Shown piece after piece: positions 56,621 to 64,000 of a DNA stretch of 64,000 bases. The stretch covers positions 3,162,001 to 3,226,000 of the forward strand of contig JAWZSP010000003.1 of assembly GCA_034401135.1 (NCBI GenBank), read 5' to 3'. Within the stretch, counting starts at the first letter, position 1. Every line of letters starts with the position of its first letter. The notes below the pieces were generated by a model that was not told where the DNA came from, did not search any database, and saw only the letters and a program-made list of their open reading frames with translations. The DNA is from Volutella citrinella. Its lineage: Eukaryota; Ascomycota; Sordariomycetes; Hypocreales; Nectriaceae. Made by a program: the position numbers and the translations under genes.

Positions 56621-58665
56621 ATGTCGGCTCCCGTTCCTTCAATGCCTGCGGGCCATCCCACGGCTATCCCGGTCGACTCTTCATCTGGTCTCTGGGACCG
56701 GCTAACCACTTGGGTGTCGGAGAACAAGGCCGTCGCCTACACCATTGCCGGCGTGGCCGTGGTTGTTACTGGCGCCGGTGTCGTCTACTACCTCAATGAT
56801 GCTGTACGTTTTGTTATCCTGATTTTGCCGCTGCTTGCCCGACGCTGGAAGCGGCGTTTGGTAGCAATTCCATCGAACCATTCGTTGGCTCTCAGATCTA
56901 GCTGACATCTCCCCTCGTTCCATCAGTCCAAGGCCGACTCGGCTCCCAAGCTCAGCAAGAAGGAGAGGAGAAAGCGAAAAGAAGCCGAACGCAAGGCTAC
57001 AGAAGTCAAGGACAACGATTCTACCGGAGCCTCTCAACCACCCGCTGCCTCCGTCCAGAGCGAATCTGAGCTGCCCGAAATTACCACCGAAACTGTCGAG
57101 GCCCTGACCCAGCAGCAACGTGAGGAGTATGCTGCCAAGCTGAAGCAGGCTGGCAACAAGGCATACGGCGACAAGGCATACAACAAGGCCATTGACCTGT
57201 ACTCCAAGGCCATTCTATGCAAACCCGACCCCGTCTTTTACTCCAACCGAGCCGCCTGCCACAGTGCCATGAGCGAATGGGACGAGGTCATTGAGGACAC
57301 CACCGCCGCCATTACCATGGACCCCGAATACGTCAAGGCCATCAACCGCCGTGCCACCGCCTACGAGCACCAGAAGAAGTACTCCGAGGCCCTGCTCGAT
57401 TTCACTGCTTCCTGCATCATCGACAACTTCAAGAGCGAGTCGACCGCCCAGGCCGTCGAGCGGCTATTGAAGACTTTTGCCGAGCAGAGAGCCAAGGAGA
57501 TGATGGCTTCCCGCCAGGCCAAGCTGCCCAGCCCCATCTTCGTCGGCAACTACCTCCAGAGCTTCCGACCCAAGCCTCGACCGGCTGGCCTTGAGGACTC
57601 GGTTGAGCTGTCGGCTGAGACTGGCAAGGGGCAGATGCAGCTTGGCCTCCAGGCCCTCGAGAAGCAGACCGGCGAAGGTTACGAGGAGGCCCGACAAGCT
57701 TTCGAGAAGGCCCTGGAGTTGGGCGATCTCGACCAGTACGAGGCCCTTGCTTACAACATGCGAGGAACCTTCCGAACCCTTCTGGGCAACCATGCCGACG
57801 CTACCAGCGATTTCGACAAGAGCATCGAGCTTGACCCCGGCATGACCCAAAGCTACATCAAGCGTGCTAGCATTAGCCTTGAGCTGGGTATGCCCGACAA
57901 GGCCGAGGCCGAGTTCGTGAAGGCTCTGGAGCAGGACAACAACGACCCCGATGTTTACTACCACCGTGCCCAGGCGCACTTCATCAAGGGCGACCTTGCT
58001 GACGCCCAGAAGGACTACCAGAAGTCGATTGATCTCGACAAGGACTTCATCTTCTCCCACATCCAGCTCGGTGTGACCCAATACAAGATGGGCTCCATCG
58101 CCTCTTCAATGGCCACCTTCCGCCGAACCATCAAGAACTTCCCCAAGGTCCCCGACGTCTACAACTACTACGGCGAGCTGCTCCTCGACCAGGGTAACTT
58201 CCCCGAGGCCGTCGAGAAGTTCGATACGGCCATGGAGATGGAGAAGCAGTCTAAGCCCATGTCCATGAACGTCCTGCCCTTGATCAACAAGGCTCTGGCC
58301 CTGTTCCAATCTAAGCAGGACTTCAAGGAAGCCGAGGCTCTCTGCCAGAAAGCTTTGATCAGTAAGTACCCGGGTGTCCATAGATGATGGTAGACTAGCA
58401 GTTTGCTAACCGGTAACTAGTTGACCCCGAGTGTGATATCGCCGTTGCCACCATGGCTCAGCTCCTCCTTCAGCAGAACAACGTGCCGGAAGCCCTCAAG
58501 TACTTCGAGCGCGCCGCCGAGCTTGCCCGCACCGAGGGCGAGATTGTCAACGCCCTATCCTACGCCGAGGCGACCCGGACGCAGGTTATGGTGACGGAGA
58601 AGTACCCGAAGCTAGCAGCCAAGCTGGCGGGCGGCGGCCCCGGTGCCCTCAGGATGGGCCCTTAA
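56621..58665 (+). CDS. TOM70: Mitochondrial import receptor TOM70
   Basis: Outer-membrane receptor that takes Hsp70/Hsp90-delivered carrier precursors and hands them to the TOM pore. Exons 56621-56803, 56927-58361 and 58421-58665 join to 620 residues, the usual Tom70 length. The N-terminal signal anchor spans about residues 37-58 ([22 protein letters not shown]), followed by a Lys-rich charged linker ([15 protein letters not shown]). The clamp-forming TPRs come next ([53 protein letters not shown]), and then the [15 protein letters not shown] segment that separates the clamp from the core TPRs. Core TPRs run to the end ([74 protein letters not shown]). The start at 56621 is the only ATG giving the anchor in frame. 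Introns are 123 and 59 nt. Confidence 0.95.
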
Positions 58666-59630
58666 AAATGTGTAACAAGAAATGAAGTTGGCGAAGTAAC
58701 GAGCGTCGCGGTGTAAGTGTACGAGTTTGGAGAAGTAAAGTATCTGGATTTTGGATGGGCTGCGACTTGTTACGACCGCCCTGTACGCGAGCTTGTTCCA
58801 GGTCGCGCAAGTTAATGTCTCACAGGAACTGAGGCGCTGGCTTTGGAGTCGAACGGGCCTATAATGCACAGAATTGAACCGTTTTGTATTGTACATAATA
58901 GTACTTCTCTCATCTAATGCTCGCACCTTTCGCCAACAACAAGAGAAAGTGAACATTCAGCTGTGTATCATCATCTTCGTAGAGCTTGGGCTGACACGCT
59001 TCGCCTGTCGGAACCGAGCCTCAGACCTAATCCACATGCGCATGCTACAGGCAAACGACGGCTTACTTCTCGCGAGAGTTGGAGGTGGAGTTGATAGACA
59101 TGTACGTATTAAGAGCTTGGGAAGCGTGTTTATGAATGCATCCAAATCGGCCGAGGCCTTGATAGCAGATAATTCCGGGATAGCAATCCCCTGCATGCGA
59201 AACCTTCCAAACAAATAACTCCCAACGCCCAGGGGCGAATAGGTCAGAATTAAAGAAGACAAAACATTTCGCATAGACCACATCAAAATCTTCTCATGAC
59301 TGTTTTTCATGAAACATATCCTCCCTGGCTTGCATCAATCCCATAAAAGTGTGTTCCTCGCCTCGGCATTCTCAAAGGCGAGCAAGAAAGAATTAAGTAA
59401 CATATTGTGTGCGAGGTGAATATCGCGCACCACAGCGGGACAGCATGTACATCTGCGGATCCCCAATGGGAGATTAAGGCCCAAAGGACACCCGCACAAT
59501 GGTCTATCGGCAGAAGATGGGATGAGCCGCTATGCCCTCGGCTGCGGTGGCTCTGAGGTTAGGCCGTCAAGGTAGGAGGTGGTTCCCACGACGGGTTCGG
59601 AAACAGGCTTCTCTAAGGGCCATGGTGATC
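58666..59630. other. Convergent spacer between TOM70 and the syntaxin gene
   Basis: The 965 bp between facing stop codons contain two 3' untranslated regions and no recognisable gene. Confidence 0.5.
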
Positions 59631-60724
59631 CTAAGCCTTGTTCATCTGGGAGACACCGACACCCACACCGACGGCAATACCGATGATGAGGAGGACAATG
59701 AGGAGGCACCACCACTTGTTCTTGCGGAGGCGGCGGGCGTGCTTGTTTGCGACCTTGACCTGCTCGTTGCCCTTTTCCATGTTGTCGACAGTGTTGATGG
59801 CATTAGTCTCGGCAGCCTCAACAACGGGATCCTGCTGCTCCACAAGAGTGGCCAACTCCTGATAGAGGATGGCTAGCTCGGAGAGGGTCTGCTCGATGCG
59901 CTGCAGCTCGTTGTGGCGAGCGCGGACATTTCCTAGCACTGAGCTAGCATGTCCAGTACGGTTTGTACGCAGCTGTCCGAGACATGGATGTTAGCATGTT
60001 GCGCTCTGGAGAACAAGGTGAGATTAGGGACGGCGGGTGGCGGCTTACGGCAGTCTGGAAGACGCCCTCGTTGCCCCAATCGGCATTGGCGGCTTCTTGC
60101 ACCTCTTGCTCGGAGGCGTCGGGATTCACGATGCGGTACTGGCGGGCGATCTGTTCGCGGTAGCGCTGCTGGTAGTCTCGCTCAATGCTCTGATATTTGT
60201 CTAGCTCCGACTTGAAAAAGGTCTTGAGCGATTGGAGTTGAGTGTTCTTGGTGTTGCGGGTACCATCAGTGGTCTTGGCTAGGTCGCGCTCGAGTCCCTT
60301 GATACCGTCTTTGATGGCGGTGTTTCGGATCTGGGTTTGGGAAACGTATTGCTCGAGCTGGTCGTTGGCGGCGCCATCAGTGCTGCTGAGGGTCCGTTGA
60401 TGAAGTTGTCCGATGTAGTCGATATCGGTCGTCAGTGCCTTGATGTCGTCGCGAAGACTCTGAACCCGGTTCAAATATTCTGTTTGGGATAGAACAGCAG
60501 ACGGGGCGGGCGCAGGTGGCTGCTGCTGCTGCTGGTAGTCCTGAAGCTCGTACTGGTTATCTTGAGCGTAGGGGTTAGGCTATCGCGGTAGTTCACCAAA
60601 TGTCAGCAATTTGCGCTCGCAACATGATCTCAATGGATGGATCAGGCCGCATTACCTGGCCATAGGCGCCGTAGCCGGCATCCTGGGGTGGTCCCTGTTG
60701 GTAAGGGTTCTGGTTGTAGGCCAT
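59631..60724 (-). CDS. Plasma-membrane syntaxin, SSO1/SSO2 type
   Basis: Qa-SNARE that drives fusion of secretory vesicles with the plasma membrane by pairing with Sec9 and Snc. Exons 60724-60656, 60579-60049 and 59972-59631 join in phase 0 to 313 residues. A Pro/Gln-rich N-terminus (MAYNQNPYQQGPPQ, then QDYQQQQQPPAPAPSA) precedes the three-helix Habc domain (EYLNRVQSLRDDIKALTTDI, RDLAKTTDGTRNTKNTQLQS, RYREQIARQYRIVNPDASEQ). The SNARE motif spans about 221-280, with the probable zero-layer glutamine Q247 in ATLVEQQDPVVEAAE. The C-terminal anchor is WWCLLIVLLIIGIAVGVGVG (about 286-306), with a short tail SQMNKA. The 69-nt first exon was set by the ATG with the usual MAYNQ-like start and the donor GTAATG. 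The family is certain; filamentous fungi often have two Sso paralogues and I cannot say which this is. Confidence 0.93.
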
Positions 60725-62721
60725 TGTGGACAGCGACGGGGTGCAGGCGACAATGGAGAGTCTTGTGATGATGCGAATGAGAAAACAGGCGGATGCTGGA
60801 GGTGGTAGAACGGTGGAGGGCTGTTTTGCTGTAATACTACAGGCGCCCAAGGTGGCAGGCGGCGTCCCTCCCTAGGGTCCTGGGCTGGGCGCTAGACGAC
60901 GGTGGCGTGGACGCCACGGGTTCAGTGGTTGGCGGGCCTGCACTGTACGTCACTGGTTCGCTAGGATCTCCCGGCGTCGGGGCGGGATGGCTGAGACAGA
61001 CAGTCGACGACTCCACGCGATGGAGGATTGGGCGGTGGAGGGTGAAAGTGAAGGAGGGGAAGAAGAAGGGACAAGACCTGGCCTCTGCTGTTGGCGGTAA
61101 ATGTTGTTATTCTCAGGGAGCTGGGTTGTGAATGATGCCTGTACAAGCTTTTTCGGCCACACCACGTCGTTGATGAGCCAGGCCAGTGGCGGGGGCTTCC
61201 CGTTTCATTTGTATGCGACGATAATCTTACCGGGCGGCTTTCTCTTTGGAGCCATGGGCAGTCCACTCGCACTCGCAGGCCCGGCAACGTCGGATCCACC
61301 AGCTGCCTATCCCCGCCATCCTCGACAGCCACTGCCCATGATGCTTTGAGCGAGTAAGCTGTACTACCAAGTACCCAGTAATTATTGATGTGTGTCGTTT
61401 GTGAATCGGGACTGGTTGAGCTCTGTGGCGCACCGCTCTGGCAGTCTGGCCTCCCGCATCGTCGGCCCAGTTGACCGACGGTACGAGGGAAGAATTGAAT
61501 CCTTCGGCGGCACAGCCCCTTCCGTGTCCTTGCCAGGGCCCTGCTGCGTCGTCGTACGTGGATTCGTCCTCTTCTGGATCAGCCACCGAGGCTGTGGCTA
61601 TTAGAGCCGCGCTAAATCCATAGGTGCGTTCGCTGCTGCTGCCAACTCAATGTGGTCGAGGACGGGGTGGCTGGGAGTAACTGATTAGTAGTAGCCTGGA
61701 AGCCCCCACACTGCACGAGCACGAGAGCTCGGCCATTGCTGGTATTCTCCAACTCCGAAATGCGAGCCGTCCAATTGATGCCCTTGACCCTTCAAAGCCC
61801 GTATGCGAGGCACAGCCAGGCAGAACCCGCCTACCATACTGGCAATGACTTCACGTCCGCCATTACTTTACAGCCACCGCCATCGGGAGGATACGCACTA
61901 TTAGTCGCCATGGTCTAACCGTTGAGCATTCACAGCCTGTCCCCAATAATTAATGCTGGTTATGTGTAAACTAGAAATAAAATAAAGAGAGAGAAGAAAC
62001 ACCCTGACCGGCTCATCAGCGGCGACTTTTGATTAGCCATCGATTCAATCAATATCTTTCCCAATTACTCTGTACACAACTGGCCATGGAGTCGAGCTAC
62101 AGAAGTGTGGCTGGACACCAAAGCGGGAGGATCGGTACTTGGCTCTACGATCTGCCCGGGCTGGTTCAAGGTGACTCGCATTCGGCTTTCAGCACTTACG
62201 ACGAGCAAGTGCCTCGCCCAATTGTCTGCGTCATCCACAACTCCGCCACATTTTTGACATTCATCGTCATGAGCCAATGACTGGATGGTTTATACGTTGT
62301 AGAGTCTACCCATTTTCAGTAGGAGCTTTCAGATTTGCTCAATTTTTCTCATGATCCCTATTATAGTCGAATCATGGCCCAGCAAATGTAGGTGTTATGC
62401 TTCTATTTACGTATCCCAAACTCCAAACTCCCCGAGTGCCTCTGGGCACCCTTTTCCCACCTGCCCCCGCTTAATCCCTTGGCGAACCAAGCACTCTCAT
62501 TCTTCTAAATGAGTCTTTTGGCACCTTTCAGTAAAACTAGGGTCGTTTAAGCCCCTATGTCGAATCGCCTGTGACCTCCCATGTGTTGTTGCTTGGTCCC
62601 AGCACCCGCTAACGGCCCTTGCCTCGGGCGCAAGATGAGGGTGGGGATATCAACCTCGATCAGAGCTTGAACACATTCATATTCAACCCAAGAAGCTAAC
62701 TCCAGCTGCCCCAGACCAGAA
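60725..62721. other. 2 kb spacer
   Basis: Upstream of the syntaxin gene and downstream of IMP4. No coding sequence is recognised; open frames are short and overlap on both strands. It should hold the syntaxin promoter and the IMP4 3' untranslated region. Confidence 0.45.
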
Positions 62722-63700
62722 TCATAGGTAGTTCTTCTTCTTGGCTGTACGTGTGTACTGTGTGAGGTGCCATTCGACGTCGCCATCCTTATTCTCCAAG
62801 GTACCGCCTCGGATCTCAAAGACCCTCATTGTCATTCGCGGGCCAACCTCAGCCAGCTCAACACTGTCATAGCCCGTCCTCACAAACACATGGTGTCTGA
62901 CTTCGATGCTATCTTCAATGTTCTTGAAGGTGACCACTCTGTTTCCAACCTTGTTCTTGTTGGTGATTGGCTCTCTGGGAGGGAAAAGATGCTTCAGCAC
63001 TTTCACAACTCGTTCACCTAGGCGACTACTGAATCCATCAAAGATGAGGTGAGGAAACGACTCGCTCACAGTACCTCGAACACTTCCGGGGATATCGTGG
63101 CGCAAGACGACGTTGTGAAGTGAGAAGGAAACGGTGGGTCCGTGTGGCAAATGCGAAACAGTGAGGGCAGTGGGTGTGCCACGATGCTCGTGCAAGAGGA
63201 CGATGTCGGACAGCCCCGCGGACTGGGCGGACCGGACCAAGTCTGGCAGGATGAGGTTTCCACGATTTAGACGAACAGCCGTTGGGAAGAGGAGTCGCAT
63301 TTCCTTGGAAAAGGCGGCTAATCGTGCAGACGGATCGCGGGACGTCGTTACGAGAACACGGGGCTCGACGATGCCAGACAGCTGGGCGTATTCGTCATCC
63401 AGGTCCAGCTCCTCGTTGGTGGTGAGGTCCGGGCGCGACTCATCGTACTGGTAATCCTGGCGCAAGGACTTGTCATTCGCAATCGTGGGGTCTAGGGGTT
63501 TGCCGGACGCGAGCGAGGCCCTCAACTTGGCCCGCTTCTCGCTGATTTCTGCATCTCGTAGTAGGAGCGCTCGACGGTAGAGGTACTCTCGCCTTTGGCG
63601 CGCTTGCTTGCGCTATTGTAACATCGTGTGAGTAAATATCCCGAGATGGAACAAAATGGCAGGCGAATTGCTTGGGGAGGGCCGCACGGCTTACAATCAT
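62722..63700 (-). CDS. IMP4: U3 snoRNP protein IMP4, ribosome biogenesis
   Basis: Brix-domain protein of the small-subunit processome; with Imp3 and Mpp10 it helps U3 snoRNA pair with pre-rRNA in the nucleolus. Two exons, 63700-63695 (only Met-Ile) and 63612-62722, join in phase 0 to 298 residues, close to the yeast length. The N-terminus reads M-I then RKQARQRREYLYRRALLLRD, which is the family signature and shows why the 6-nt first exon is needed: the downstream frame has no ATG before it. The Brix domain begins near residue 85 (EPRVLVTTSRDPSARLAAFS) and contains RGNLILPDLVRSAQ, LHEHRGTPTALTVSHLPHGP and FSLHNVVLRHDI. The end WHLTQYTRTAKKKNYL is also typical. An E-box TCACGTG lies upstream at 63864-63870. 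Confidence 0.94.
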
Positions 63701-63863
63701 AATGGCGAATCGAATCGAAGCAGGCTGCCACTTGCTGAGAGTCTTGGGATGATCAACTTTACAGTGAGCTACATGACGGGCGGCTACCTTTTTTTTTTCT
63801 GCCCAAATGTTTCTTATCGGTTCGGCCGTGGTTCTAGCGCCTATCGATAAACAAAGGCGCCTA

Positions 63864-63870
63864 TCACGTG
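63864..63870. promoter_or_regulatory. TCACGTG motif upstream of IMP4
   Basis: TCACGTG lies 164 bp before the IMP4 start. Cbf1-type factors bind this sequence, and in some yeasts Cbf1 takes part in ribosomal-gene control; use here is inferred. Confidence 0.35.
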
Positions 63871-64000
63871 GGCGCAAAATGTCCCACCAACTCCGCCAGC
63901 AGGAGGGTCCTTGTCGCTCACCCATGGTTGGAAATCGAGAACACCAGAAAATCATTCCCTCCCACCCTCGGTGCTAGGTGTTCGAGAAGCGCCTTTCCTT

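Noticed and set aside
57464..58081. 205-codon minus-strand frame
   Set aside because: Antisense of TOM70 TPR coding sequence; no independent support.
1..64000. Secondary-metabolite or other dedicated gene cluster
   Set aside because: No polyketide synthase, peptide synthetase, terpene cyclase, cytochrome P450 or transporter is present; the single zinc-cluster regulator is the conserved acetate regulator.

Overview
The window is nuclear DNA of a filamentous ascomycete. Most genes carry short introns of about 45-140 nt with GT donors, CTAAC/CTGAC branch sites and AG acceptors. The proteins match Sordariomycete families closely, including a FacB/ACU-15 acetate regulator, a DUF3405 protein and ataxin-2. 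A Hypocreales member is my best guess; the low gene density and GC-rich spacers would suit something like Trichoderma, but I cannot place the genus. I see no RIP-like AT-rich blocks, no transposon, no tRNA or rRNA gene and no secondary-metabolite cluster.

I support 16 protein-coding genes, all placed by joining exons by hand. Left arm (0.5-10 kb): RNA polymerase III subunit RPC82 (-), divergent from complex III core protein QCR2 (+), then an ataxin-2/PBP1-like gene (+) that has LsmAD and PAM2 but no Sm domain. A 7.5 kb gene-free stretch follows, then a DUF3405 type II membrane protein (+). Middle (21-32 kb): an uncharacterised membrane protein with a SAP/HeH-like N-terminus (-), a 3.4 kb spacer, and an intronless 1781-residue phospholipase D of the PLD1/SPO14 type (+). 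Next come COQ7 (-) divergent from RTF1 (+), then a PGC1-like glycerophosphodiester phosphodiesterase (-). The facB/acu-15 regulator (-) lies before a 5.5 kb gene-free stretch. Right arm (47-64 kb): a SET-domain methyltransferase (-) divergent from a YGR210C-type GTPase (+), a TPR/F-box/LRR protein like Pof3/Dia2 (-), an aminodeoxychorismate-lyase-like class IV PLP enzyme (-), TOM70 (+), an SSO-type syntaxin (-) and IMP4 (-).

The genes are housekeeping and regulatory and do not form one pathway. Several are mitochondrial (QCR2, COQ7, TOM70), and facB controls acetate and gluconeogenic growth, but their proximity is probably chance. I found no convincing new multi-gene system. The main points of interest are gene-structure oddities: a 10-nt internal exon, coding first exons of 6 and 9 nt, a probable GT-GG intron, an ataxin-2 gene without its Sm domain, a possible new inner-nuclear-membrane HeH protein, and two large gene-free stretches.
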